A stretch of 64,000 bases of DNA from Bacillota bacterium (lineage in GTDB: Bacteria > Bacillota > Clostridia > Acetivibrionales > DSM-1351): positions 248,001 to 312,000 of the forward strand of contig JAEWCZ010000053.1 in NCBI GenBank assembly GCA_023390335.1, read 5' to 3'. The notes beneath the pieces were generated by a model that was not told where the DNA came from, did not search any database, and was given only the letters and a program-made list of their open reading frames with translations. Shown here piece by piece: positions 18,383 through 27,233 of this stretch; position 1 is the stretch's first letter; each line of letters begins with the position of its first letter. Made by a program: the position numbers and the translations under genes.

Positions 18383-20401
18383 CTAAGATAATACCTCACC
18401 AAGCTTTTTTGCCTCAGTAATAGGTTCCATACATGAGTAGTTGCGGCACACATAGGCTGCGGTTTTTCCATTCTGAGACTTATATTCTCCAATAAATGGC
18501 GCAATTTCAGTTAGCTCGGGCGATATATTTGAGATGGCTACAGCAAAGGGTAAATATTTACGGTTTAAGGTATCTAGCATCTCCTTGCTGTTTTCTCCTG
18601 TAATAACTATCTCAGAGGATACATCAGAAACAGAATACATGTAGCTGCAAAGCATGTAACTGTGTCCTGTTGGGGCTGCTTCAACCTGACTACTAAAGAA
18701 ATCCATAATTGCTTTTGCTCTGTTTTCATATTCATGATGTCCTGTTATCCTTGCCAATCTTAAAAGGTTCATTGCTGCAACAGAGTTTCCTGAAGGGATT
18801 GCACCGTCATAACTTTCTCTTGGCCGAGCTATAAGCTGTTCAGAATCGTGGCCGTATAAAAATAATCCTGCAGAATTATTTTCTCCAAAAAGATTTAACA
18901 TTGCGTCTGTGAGCTTTAAGGCTCTTTTTAGATAGATAGTTGTAAACGTAGCCTCGTAAAGTTCAAGCAGTCCCCAAACCAGAAATGCGTAGTCTTCCAA
19001 GTACGCAGGGAAGACCGCTTCTCCGTCACGGTAGCGTGCCAACAAGCGTCCGTCAGTCCGTATAAGTTTTTTGTATACGAAATCAACGCATCTTTTTGCA
19101 GATTCAATGTATTTATCTTCGCCCAAAATCCTACCGCAATAAGCCATTGCTGCTATCATAAGCCCGTTCCAAGATGTGAGAACCTTGTCATCTTTGTATG
19201 GGTGTACTCTTTTTTCTCTGTAGTCAAAGAGTTTTTTGCGGCAGTCCTCTGCAAAAAACTTTTGTTGTTCCGATAAAGTGCCTGTTTCAATAAGATTTGG
19301 TATGTTAAGGCTCTCAAAGTTGCCGGAGGAGGTTATATCGAATAACCTGCAATACTCCTCTCCGTCTTTTGACCCAAGAACGTCAAGCACTTCCTCTCGT
19401 GACCAAATATAAAACTTACCTTCAACACCCTCTGAGTCAGCATCTTCGGCGGAATAAAAGGCTCCGAATTGTGAATGCATGTCCCTTTGTATATAATCAA
19501 GTATTTGTCTGGCGGTTTCCTCGTAGTTTTTGTTTCCCGTTGCTGAATAAGCTTCACCGTATGCAATTGCTAAAAGTGCATTGTCATAAAGCATTTTTTC
19601 AAAATGTGGAACAAGCCATTTTTTATCAGTGGAGTATCTGCTGAATCCGAAACCTATGTGGTCGAATATTCCGCCATTTTTCATTGATTCAAGCGTTTTC
19701 TCTACCATTTCCAATGCATATGGTTCTTTTTCGGAATACCAGTACCTGAGCAAGAAAAGTAGCGTATGAGGTGAGGGGAACTTGGGAGAAGTTCCAAAAC
19801 CTCCGTATTTACTGTCAAAATTATATTTAAAATGTGTAAATGCCTCATGAATAATGTCTTTTGATATTTTCGTTTCATCAGAAACTTCTTCCTGACTTAC
19901 ATGTTCTATTATGCTTTTGGCTGATTGTAATAGACTATCTCTTTTACTGTCCCATGCTTCTTTTACTGACCTAAGCAAAGACATAAGCCCCATAAGGCCT
20001 CTGCTGTCTTCCTTTGGGAAGTACGTTCCAGCATAAAATGGCTGTCTGTCCGGGGTTAGAAATACTGTAAGTGGCCACCCTCCATGTCCTGTTAATGCCT
20101 GGCAGACGGACATGTAAATGCTGTCTATATCAGGTCTTTCTTCACGGTCAACCTTTATACATACGAAATCCCGGTTCAGTATGTGCGCTACTTCCTGGTC
20201 TTCAAAGGATTCACGCTCCATTACATGACACCAATGACAAGTTGAATAGCCAATGGAGAGAAAGATGGGTTTGTCTTCCCCCGCTGCCCGGCCAAAAGCT
20301 TCAGGTCCCCACGGATACCAATCTACTGGGTTGTGTGCGTGTTGGAGTAGGTAGGGGGATTTTTCTTGGATTAGTTTGTTTGTATATTTATGTTCAGACA
20401 T
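18383..20401 (-). CDS. YyaL-type thioredoxin-domain protein (DUF255)
   Basis: A 672-residue protein of the YyaL/SPATA20 family. The N-terminal thioredoxin-like domain has [24 protein letters not shown], the signature of the family, and a CHWC redox site at about 55-58. The rest is an (alpha/alpha)6-barrel-like region with similarity to cellobiose epimerase/GlcNAc 2-epimerase folds ([30 protein letters not shown]). There is no signal peptide. The biochemical function is not established; a link between redox and sugar metabolism is often suggested. The RBS AGAGAGGAT precedes the ATG. It is transcribed as a single gene. Confidence 0.88.
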   Translation of the reverse strand: MSEHKYTNKLIQEKSPYLLQHAHNPVDWYPWGPEAFGRAAGEDKPIFLSIGYSTCHWCHVMERESFEDQEVAHILNRDFVCIKVDREERPDIDSIYMSVCQALTGHGGWPLTVFLTPDRQPFYAGTYFPKEDSRGLMGLMSLLRSVKEAWDSKRDSLLQSAKSIIEHVSQEEVSDETKISKDIIHEAFTHFKYNFDSKYGGFGTSPKFPSPHTLLFLLRYWYSEKEPYALEMVEKTLESMKNGGIFDHIGFGFSRYSTDKKWLVPHFEKMLYDNALLAIAYGEAYSATGNKNYEETARQILDYIQRDMHSQFGAFYSAEDADSEGVEGKFYIWSREEVLDVLGSKDGEEYCRLFDITSSGNFESLNIPNLIETGTLSEQQKFFAEDCRKKLFDYREKRVHPYKDDKVLTSWNGLMIAAMAYCGRILGEDKYIESAKRCVDFVYKKLIRTDGRLLARYRDGEAVFPAYLEDYAFLVWGLLELYEATFTTIYLKRALKLTDAMLNLFGENNSAGLFLYGHDSEQLIARPRESYDGAIPSGNSVAAMNLLRLARITGHHEYENRAKAIMDFFSSQVEAAPTGHSYMLCSYMYSVSDVSSEIVITGENSKEMLDTLNRKYLPFAVAISNISPELTEIAPFIGEYKSQNGKTAAYVCRNYSCMEPITEAKKLGEVLS

Positions 20402-20552
20402 TTTTTGTATCCTCTCTATTTAGTATAACGTGTTTACAATTATAGTTATTCCCAGTATTAATCAATTGTATCAATAAACTGATTTATTTGAATAAGCGGT
20501 TCGCCAACGTTCTATCCGTTGGGGAAGTAATAAAAATTTTAATTGATAATTA

Positions 20553-20581
20553 TTGAAACTAAATTTAGTTGATAATACATT
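20553..20581 (+). promoter_or_regulatory. padR promoter with palindromic operator
   Basis: TTGAAA (20553-20558) and TACATT (20576-20581) are 17 bases apart. A perfect 14-bp palindrome, AACTAAATTTAGTT (20557-20570), fills most of the spacer, which suggests direct repression by the PadR protein encoded downstream. Confidence 0.55.
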
Positions 20582-20640
20582 GCATTACGAGGTAGTATGT
20601 GTTACGATGTTCTTAGCAATATATGGAAGGTCGTGGTAAT

Positions 20641-20997
20641 ATGAACAAGGAAATTATGAAGGGCAGTATAGACATCCTTTTACTATCTCTAATTCAAAAA
20701 GAGGATTTATATGGGTATGAAATTGCAAAAAGGCTTAAAGAGAAAAGTAACGATTTATATTCAATGGGTGAAGGGACGTTATATCCTGCTCTTCAAAGGT
20801 TAGAAAAGCAAAAACTCATAACATCTTATTGGGGAGATTCTGAATTTGGAGGTAGGCGTAAGTATTATAGTATTACTGAGGAAGGTAAAAAGGAATTATC
20901 TAAAAAATTAAGCGAATGGGACTTGTTGAGTAATTTAATTAAATCTTGCAGGGAGGGATTTTTACGTTTGAATTTGATGATTATATCAAGTCGATAA
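20641..20997 (+). CDS. PadR-family transcriptional regulator
   Basis: A winged-helix repressor of about 118 residues. The PadR pattern is clear: MKGSIDILLLSLIQKEDLYGYEIAKRL, then GTLYPALQRLEKQKLI and the wing GGRRKYYSITEEGKKEL. The start at 20641 is preferred over the in-frame ATG at 20623 because GGTCGTGG precedes it. The final 50 bases overlap the next gene in another frame, and the C-terminus (REGFLRLNLMIISSR) looks like read-through of that region, so the last residues may be of no importance. The pair PadR plus a membrane protein with an N-terminal HAAS-like domain is a common Firmicutes regulatory unit. Confidence 0.85.
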   Translation: MNKEIMKGSIDILLLSLIQKEDLYGYEIAKRLKEKSNDLYSMGEGTLYPALQRLEKQKLITSYWGDSEFGGRRKYYSITEEGKKELSKKLSEWDLLSNLIKSCREGFLRLNLMIISSR

Positions 20998-21611
20998 TTG
21001 ATAATTTACAGGTTAGTAAAAAGAAGAAAGCCGAAATGTTTGACGAATACAGAGACCATCTTACTATGTTGAAACAAGATTATATTAAAAATGGCTTAAA
21101 AGAAGAAGTTGCGATTGAAGAAGCCATTAAAAGTTTTGGCAATAATGAAAATTTGAAAGCATTATTCAATAACATATTTGGCTATAGGACTATAACAAAT
21201 ATATTGAGTGGTATATTTGTTACAATACTACTTTTTATTTTAGGTACCCGTATTAGTTGGACAAGTTTGAATGTAAATTCAGTTACCGTACCAGATGCTT
21301 TTCGGATATTTATACCTTATACTCTTATGTTCATTCCTGTCGGATACTTTCTACCTATAATATTTAAGAGGGCAGGAAAAAATAAAAATATTGCTTTGGC
21401 ATCTCTGTTGCTGAGCACGATTACAGGGTTATGTTTTAGTGTCCCTTTAGGTTCATTACAGGTACCCTATATTACTAATTTACTTGCACTGCAGATTACT
21501 TTAATTGTTTCAATCATTCTGGGTGGATTACTTGGAAGCCTACTTGGGTTTACTTTTTTAAAGATGATAAGCATGGTTACCCTAAAATGTAAGCATTCTT
21601 ATTCTAAGTAA
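20946..21611 (+). CDS. Membrane protein with N-terminal HAAS-like domain
   Basis: A protein of about 215-221 residues partnered with the PadR gene. The N-terminal helical segment (FDDYIKSIIDNLQVSKKKKAEMFDEYRDHLTML then EEVAIEEAIKSFG) resembles the HAAS/permease-prefix domain found next to PadR regulators; about five transmembrane helices follow from residue 80. The start is uncertain: the frame has a TTG at 20946, but the RBS GGGAGGG lies at 20951-20957, after that codon, and the next codons are ATT and ACG, so a rare start codon is possible. Overlap with padR suggests coupled translation. The role is probably membrane signalling to PadR or to an ABC transporter. Confidence 0.7.
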   Translation: MQGGIFTFEFDDYIKSIIDNLQVSKKKKAEMFDEYRDHLTMLKQDYIKNGLKEEVAIEEAIKSFGNNENLKALFNNIFGYRTITNILSGIFVTILLFILGTRISWTSLNVNSVTVPDAFRIFIPYTLMFIPVGYFLPIIFKRAGKNKNIALASLLLSTITGLCFSVPLGSLQVPYITNLLALQITLIVSIILGGLLGSLLGFTFLKMISMVTLKCKHSYSK

Positions 21612-21746
21612 CTCACCAATTAAAATGATTTTAAAGATGACATGAGTTGACAATAGTGGACTTATGTCTTTTTTTGATTGACTTATTAATTACCACAATA
21701 TAACATATTGGAGTAATATTTTATAGATTATTTAGCAGAGGATAAT

Positions 21747-22925
21747 ATGAAGAAAAAGCTAATTTTTATGATCTGTTTTTCATTGTTAACCTCCCTTGGG
21801 GTAATACTCTTATTGAATAGATATTATATTCAGGACAAAAAGCCTTTACAATTTAATTCTGTTAAAAAAATTGGTATTGAAGGTCTACAAGAGTATTATA
21901 GGATTCCGGGTTTCACTTATTGTATTATAAGAGATGGCAAAATTATTAAAATGGACGCTTTAGGTTACATATTTGAAGGTTCCGAAAGAAAGGTTACTAT
22001 TGAAGACAAATTTAAAATTGGTTCCTGTTGTAAATCCTATACCGCTTTAATTGCCTCAAAATTAGTTGAAAAAGGACTTATAAGTTGGGATACAAGAATC
22101 TTTGATTTATTTCCTGACTGGAAAAATAATTCAAACCAAGCATATTATTCGATTACATTGAAAGATTTACTTTCACACAATACATCATTACAACCGTTCA
22201 ATACATTTGCTGGAAAAACAGACTTCTTTAGTAAGAAGGTTATTTATACAAATATACCTAATTTCAATGGTAATCAACAAGAAAGAAGATTGGAGTTCTG
22301 CAAATATGTTCTTACACTTCCACCAATAAGGAGTACTGAAATGAATTATGCGAATTCCGGGTATAGTATTGCAGGAGTAATGCTGGAAAAAGTATCGGGA
22401 AAATCGTGGGAAGATTTAGCGATGGAAACCGCCCGGGATATAGGTGTCTCAATCAGTTTTGGCAACCCTAATACTATTGATAGAGAACAGCCTTGGGGAC
22501 ATAAAGTTGGCTGGTTTGGTAAAAGAAAACCAGTATCTCCAGAGGATTATACTGGTTTTATAGACCCAATAACGTCTCCGGCAGGAAATATAGATATGTC
22601 AATCAATGATATGGCGAAATATGTTAAAATCTATCTTGAAGGGCTTAATGGAAAGGATGGATATATAACTTCTCAGACCTGTAAATACCTGCTTAGTGGC
22701 ATTCCGAAATATGCAATGGGTTGGTATAATGAATCTGATAATGAAACAATCTTTTATCATTATGGTAGTGAGGGTACCTTTTACTCCAACGTTATGATAT
22801 TTAAAGAATTAAGTTCTGCAATAATTATCCTTACTAACGCACCTGGATGCAAAGATACTTCTAATTTTTTAAATGATTTACGCAATTACCTTAAGGGTAA
22901 ATTTATTTACAAAAATATAGTATGA
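21747..22925 (+). CDS. Class C beta-lactamase-like serine hydrolase
   Basis: A 392-residue protein of the beta-lactamase/penicillin-binding protein-like family (AmpC/EstB fold). An N-terminal membrane anchor or signal (about 5-25) is followed by the SxxK motif in IGSCCKSYTAL (Ser93, Lys96), a YxN motif in NYANSGYS near residue 197 and HYGSEG as the third, KTG-like box. These motifs place it among esterases or D-aminopeptidase-like enzymes; resistance cannot be assumed. Ser-Cys-Cys-Lys at the active site is unusual, since this position is more often SxTK or SxSK. It is preceded by a 135-base spacer and appears monocistronic. Confidence 0.8.
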   Translation: MKKKLIFMICFSLLTSLGVILLLNRYYIQDKKPLQFNSVKKIGIEGLQEYYRIPGFTYCIIRDGKIIKMDALGYIFEGSERKVTIEDKFKIGSCCKSYTALIASKLVEKGLISWDTRIFDLFPDWKNNSNQAYYSITLKDLLSHNTSLQPFNTFAGKTDFFSKKVIYTNIPNFNGNQQERRLEFCKYVLTLPPIRSTEMNYANSGYSIAGVMLEKVSGKSWEDLAMETARDIGVSISFGNPNTIDREQPWGHKVGWFGKRKPVSPEDYTGFIDPITSPAGNIDMSINDMAKYVKIYLEGLNGKDGYITSQTCKYLLSGIPKYAMGWYNESDNETIFYHYGSEGTFYSNVMIFKELSSAIIILTNAPGCKDTSNFLNDLRNYLKGKFIYKNIV

Positions 22926-23036
22926 AATTCTTTAGCATAAGGGCCACTCTCAAATCAAGCTTGGTTTAAAAAATATACCATAAAAGTAATAATGTAGGTT
23001 AGTAAATGTTGTAAAAATATTAGAAGGGGTATTAAA

Positions 23037-23648
23037 ATGGAAAATATCATAATAAGGGAAGAGCGAGAATATGAGTGGTTTGAAACAGAATATATGACAA
23101 AGAAGGCTTTTTGGAATCTTCATGTTCCTGGATGCAATGAGCATTATTTGGTTCATATGCTCCGTTCCAGCGGTGATTATATACCTGAATTAAGTAGAGT
23201 TGCAGAAGTTGATGGAAAGATTGTTGGGGCAATTATGTATTCAAAAGCATATGTAATGGATGAAGAGAATCGGACTGAGGTAATAACTTTTGGCCCTTTG
23301 TGTATTGACCCTGAGTATCAAAAAAGAGGTATAGGTGGGGAATTATTAGAGAAAACAATGCAGTTGGCAAGAGAGCAGGGGTATAGGGCAATTATTATTT
23401 TTGGGGAGCCGGAATATTATCCACGTCATGGGTTTAAGACATGTGAAAATTTTGATATTACAACAAAAGATGGTGAAAATTTTAATGCTTTTATGGGTAT
23501 TGAATTGGTACCAGGTGGGTTGGCTGGAGTAAAAGGAAAATTTTATGAGTCAACTATATTTGCTGATTGTTACTCTGAAAAAGCAGAAGAATATGATAAA
23601 AAGTTTCCGTATATGGAAAAACTAAAACTACCAGGGCAGTGGGCATAA
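23037..23648 (+). CDS. GNAT-family N-acetyltransferase
   Basis: A 203-residue acetyltransferase of the GNAT fold. The acetyl-CoA pyrophosphate loop is visible in FGPLCIDPEYQKRGIGGELLEKTM (Q-K-R-G-I-G). The N-terminal EREYEWFETEYMTKKAFWNLHVPGCNEHY and the C-terminal GFKTCENFDIT and AFMGIEL segments resemble the YhbS-like branch. The RBS AGAAGGGG lies before the ATG. Its substrate, small molecule or protein, is not known. It lies in an accessory region of small regulators and modifying enzymes. Confidence 0.85.
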   Translation: MENIIIREEREYEWFETEYMTKKAFWNLHVPGCNEHYLVHMLRSSGDYIPELSRVAEVDGKIVGAIMYSKAYVMDEENRTEVITFGPLCIDPEYQKRGIGGELLEKTMQLAREQGYRAIIIFGEPEYYPRHGFKTCENFDITTKDGENFNAFMGIELVPGGLAGVKGKFYESTIFADCYSEKAEEYDKKFPYMEKLKLPGQWA

Positions 23649-23847
23649 TGTAAAACCATTTAATTCATAATCTTTATATTAATCTCAGAGTTCAAAGAAT
23701 GTCATTTCTACTAGGCAATGAGCAATTATGTTTGGAGTAGATAATTTGGCTAAGGTATCTTCATCAATATAAAAACCCCATTTTTTCATATTTTAAATTG
23801 GGTTAAGATGTTGCATAATGACCTTGGATAGAAAACCGTTCAGTTCT

Positions 23848-24717
23848 TTATCTATTATAACTAATACCTCGTTTGCTTTGGCCTAACAATTTATCCAGTA
23901 CATAAGTATAAAAATACATTCCCCAAATACTAATTGAAGTAGAAATAAGAAAAAAGTTTTCTTTGTATAATATTAAATGCAATTTTCCTGCAATAAAATA
24001 AACAACATAGAGAATAGAGATTACTACAACTTTCCATAGCCATTTGATGTTTGAGAAATGCAATAGCATTATTATAACACCAAGTAAAAGCATATTTGTT
24101 GCAGATAATACAACAAGGCTACGTTCTTTTCCTGAAAGAAAATTTTCACTAAATACCCGAATGCCAGTTAACCTTAAAACCCAAACTATCGTGTTTTCAT
24201 GCAGAGCCACCAGTCCAAAGAAGATATATAAGTAACGCTCAAAATTTCCAATATGGTTTAAGCTAACCGTATATATTTTTCTTGCTATCCAAAACAAAAC
24301 TAGTAGACCTATAACAGTCATCCATGTCCGATACCAGTTATGCTTGTATATGCCTAATTTAATAAATAATTCTTCAATCACTCCATATAATACTGCAAAA
24401 AATCCAAACCAATAATATCTAAGATTGAAAACTGCAATTAATAGTGCTGTTGCAGATACTGAAAATTGTGAAAAAAGATTGCCTGCAATAGAATCATCCG
24501 GTCGTGAATGAGGAATAAGCATAGGATAATATTCATACGACTTAAAAAATGAATATACAACCATTTCAAAACAGAAGGTTATTCCGCAAATTGTAAGATA
24601 TAAAGCTAGTACACGTTTGCGGTTTTTTACTTTTAAAAAAATTATTATTAATTCTATTACGGTAGTAATTCCAAGAAGAATAAACCAAATTGTGTTACTC
24701 CAAAATGTAGGACTCAT
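23848..24717 (-). CDS. Polytopic membrane protein, unknown function
   Basis: A 289-residue protein with about eight or nine hydrophobic helices and short loops. A conserved-looking acidic stretch in a helix, LYGVIEELFIKLGIYKHNWYRTW, recalls the CBO0543-like family of clostridial and bacillar membrane proteins, but the match is loose. No enzymatic motif was seen. It stands alone on the minus strand between an acetyltransferase and an XRE regulator. An AGGAG lies 12 bases before the ATG. Function unknown. Confidence 0.6.
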   Translation of the reverse strand: MSPTFWSNTIWFILLGITTVIELIIIFLKVKNRKRVLALYLTICGITFCFEMVVYSFFKSYEYYPMLIPHSRPDDSIAGNLFSQFSVSATALLIAVFNLRYYWFGFFAVLYGVIEELFIKLGIYKHNWYRTWMTVIGLLVLFWIARKIYTVSLNHIGNFERYLYIFFGLVALHENTIVWVLRLTGIRVFSENFLSGKERSLVVLSATNMLLLGVIIMLLHFSNIKWLWKVVVISILYVVYFIAGKLHLILYKENFFLISTSISIWGMYFYTYVLDKLLGQSKRGISYNR

Positions 24718-24986
24718 AAGCTTATATTTCTCCTAATTCTATCCGCCCGGTGGAATTAAAATTATTTAGATCTATCAATTACTTTATATTGTATCAATTT
24801 TTATCCATTATATACTTTAGAACAAGTGTAATTATATAATGAATAGGTTAAGTGAATATTATATATGTGTAAAAATGTTAAGTTCGGTTGACAAAATTCC
24901 AACTTTACTTGATAGAAGGCAAGCATTATTTCTAATATACTATAGCTACAAATTATTTTGAAATATATGAAAGGCTCGTGATAACT

Positions 24987-25433
24987 ATGTCATTAGGAGA
25001 AAAATTATTGGATTTGCGTAAAAAGGCCGGTTTATCTCAAGAGGAAGTTGCTGAAAAAACGGGTGTATCCCGACAAACGGTAAGTAAATGGGAAACAGAT
25101 CAAACAGTCCCTGAACTAATAAAGGCAAAACTTCTAAGCCAACTATACAATGTAAGTTATGATTATTTAATTAGTGGATGCCCTGTTGGGGGTGATGTAA
25201 CTAATATCGAATTAATAGTCGATGAAATTGATTGGACAAGTGCTTGGAGTAAAAAGTACCCTATTTTAGCTTCTTATCAAGGTATTAAGGGGATAGATAA
25301 CTATAAGGAGAAGATATCTGAGTTGTACGATGCTTTTAAAAATAAGTTTGGCTTTGATGATGCAGATACCGTTCTAGTTTTAAAAGATATGCTTTACCAG
25401 AAATATAAATTAACAAAAAAGAAAACAAAATAA
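24987..25433 (+). CDS. XRE-family regulator with C-terminal extension
   Basis: A protein of about 148 residues. The first 65 residues are a helix-turn-helix of the Cro/CI type (MSLGEKLLDLRKKAGLSQEEVAEKTGVSRQTVSKWETDQ, then PELIKAKLLSQLYNVSYDYLI). The remaining half is hydrophilic with a mixed helix pattern and no recognised domain. The ATG at 24987 is chosen over an upstream GTG because GAAAGG is better placed for it. The gene just after it has decayed (see 25452-25475), so its regulatory target may have been lost. Confidence 0.82.
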   Translation: MSLGEKLLDLRKKAGLSQEEVAEKTGVSRQTVSKWETDQTVPELIKAKLLSQLYNVSYDYLISGCPVGGDVTNIELIVDEIDWTSAWSKKYPILASYQGIKGIDNYKEKISELYDAFKNKFGFDDADTVLVLKDMLYQKYKLTKKKTK

Positions 25434-25451
25434 AGCTAGGAGGTAATTGGT

Positions 25452-25475
25452 ATGCCAACAATCAAAATATTATAA
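25452..25475 (+). other. Strong RBS and ATG followed by early stop (gene stub)
   Basis: AGGAGG is followed 8-9 bases later by an ATG that encodes only MPTIKIL before TAA. The signal is as good as for any real gene in the window, so this is either a remnant of a deleted gene downstream of the XRE regulator or a leader peptide. Confidence 0.35.
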
Positions 25476-25510
25476 TTGATATAAACCGTATTTAGCTACA
25501 ATTTCCTGGT

Positions 25511-26448
25511 CTAATAGTCAATTAAACTAATTTGTTTATCTACGTACGACTTCATATCTCTATCTGTTATTTTATCATTTTCACCCAATTCACCAAATAA
25601 TAAAGGAGATTTGCTATTGTGTTGAGAAATATTCTTAATTACAGTATCCTTGCTAAAATTAGCATAACAGTAAAAGCATTCATGTTTACAGGTGTTATAT
25701 GCTCCAATGTCAATACTCTTTACACAGCCGCAAATTTCTCTTTGGTTGGGGTCTTTTTCTATCGTAAGCGGTGTTCCTATAATGCTTGAAATTAGTTTAT
25801 CATTGATACACTTACCATGTGCTATATTGTAATTTTCTAGACTAATTGCCTCAGAACATGTTTCAATTGAAAATCCATAGTTTGATGATATTGCAGCTAA
25901 ATTATTCGCTATTTCTTTCATATCACTATTTGTAAGTGGTAATAGTTCAATACCCTTTAAATTCCTTTCGGTTTTCTTGTATAGGTCAACAAAACTTATT
26001 ACACATTTATTAGTATAAGGGGACAGTTCTGGGCCAGTTTTTCAAACCATTTATAGTGATATTCCTTGGTAAAAACGTTTGTCAGTAAAATGGGGTCATA
26101 TCTCCAAATCAACTTCTCCTTACCAACGAGATTTGACATCTTAATAAAAGTTTCGATTAAATCCTTCTTCAAAGGTACATTTGGCTCAATAGTTTTATCA
26201 TATGAGTTTAGAGTAAACTGAAAATAATATTTATAGTTCTTTAATTCATCTAGTCTTTTTAACATTGGCTTTGGGTTCTTTGTCCAGAAAACAATACAAT
26301 CAACTAACTGCGGAGATAAATTAATTCTATTAACCTGATGTATGTTCATAGGATTTCGAACCAATAGATAGCCTTCCTTTATTCTATTAAAAAACCATTC
26401 AGAGTAAAATGCAGGAATATCTGTTCTTCTACTTGCACTTAAAATCAA
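25511..26448 (-). pseudogene. DUF1848-family protein split by a frameshift
   Basis: Two adjacent reading frames give the two halves of one protein of about 310 residues. The N-terminal half (from 26448) begins MILSASRRTDIPAFYSEWF and includes VRNPMNIHQVNRINLSP and VFWTKNPKPML. The C-terminal half contains ISFVDLYKKTERNL upstream of its first Met and a Cys cluster, CGCVKSIDIGAYNTCKHECFYCYAN, likely an iron-sulfur site. The frames join near 26028: inserting one G after CCCAG would restore a continuous KLAQELSPYTNKC. DUF1848 proteins are radical-SAM-like and of unknown function. This is either a real inactivation or a single-base sequence error. Confidence 0.8.
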
Positions 26449-26562
26449 CTATAACACTCCTATCTCTTAAGTCTCCGGTAATTGATACAGTATAACTTGT
26501 GATATTATTATATCAGGACATTTAGATTGTTGTATAACGAACTAATTGAAAGGATGAGCGAT

Positions 26563-27147
26563 ATGATACTGGATTTGCTAAAAATAAGAAAAAGTGTAAG
26601 AAATTTTACAGGTGAAGAGGTTCCGGAAGAAGTTACTAAATATATACTCGAAGCCGGGAGGTTGTCGCCATCCGGTGGAAACCAGCAGCCATGGAAATTC
26701 GGGTTGATAACGGATAAGTCCTTGATTAACGAAATAGCTGACATAGCTTATAACCAGAAGTGGATAAAAACAGCCAGCTTTCTGATTGTTCTTTGTACAT
26801 ACAATGTAGACAAATCACAAGGTGGCAGATGGATTCAAAAAGCACGTTTTCCTAGAATTGCTGAAATCATAGATAATATGGATGATGAGATTTATACAAG
26901 AATACATATGGAAGAACATCAAACAAAAATCCCCGGAACGCATATGGCCATGGCTGCATTAGAACATGGGCTGGGGTCAACATGGATTTCCTATTTTAAT
27001 GTTGACAAACTTACACATTTTCTCAACTTACCTAAACCTTATATTGCTTCCGAAATTATTGCTTTCGGTTATCCGGTTGATAATGATAATAAAAAAGTAA
27101 CAGATAAAAAGAGTTTTGATGAGGTTGTTTTTTATAATAAATTTTAA
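26563..27147 (+). CDS. Nitroreductase-family protein
   Basis: An FMN-dependent oxidoreductase-like protein of about 194 residues. It opens with the nitroreductase signature LKIRKSVRNFTGEEVPEE and RLSPSGGNQQPWKF, which bind the FMN, and has GTHMAMAALEHGLGSTWISYF in the middle, equivalent to the family's dimer and flavin contact region. The ATG at 26563 has GAAAGG 9 bases upstream. The usual final IIAFGYP segment is present. Substrates could be quinones, nitro compounds or flavins; none is indicated by context. Confidence 0.87.
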   Translation: MILDLLKIRKSVRNFTGEEVPEEVTKYILEAGRLSPSGGNQQPWKFGLITDKSLINEIADIAYNQKWIKTASFLIVLCTYNVDKSQGGRWIQKARFPRIAEIIDNMDDEIYTRIHMEEHQTKIPGTHMAMAALEHGLGSTWISYFNVDKLTHFLNLPKPYIASEIIAFGYPVDNDNKKVTDKKSFDEVVFYNKF

Positions 27148-27233
27148 CATCGCAAGCTAGGAAATATTTTCACTTACTCCCTGTGATAAACTTGAGTTAC
27201 CGTACGGATAAGGTAATTATGAGGAGAACAGCA

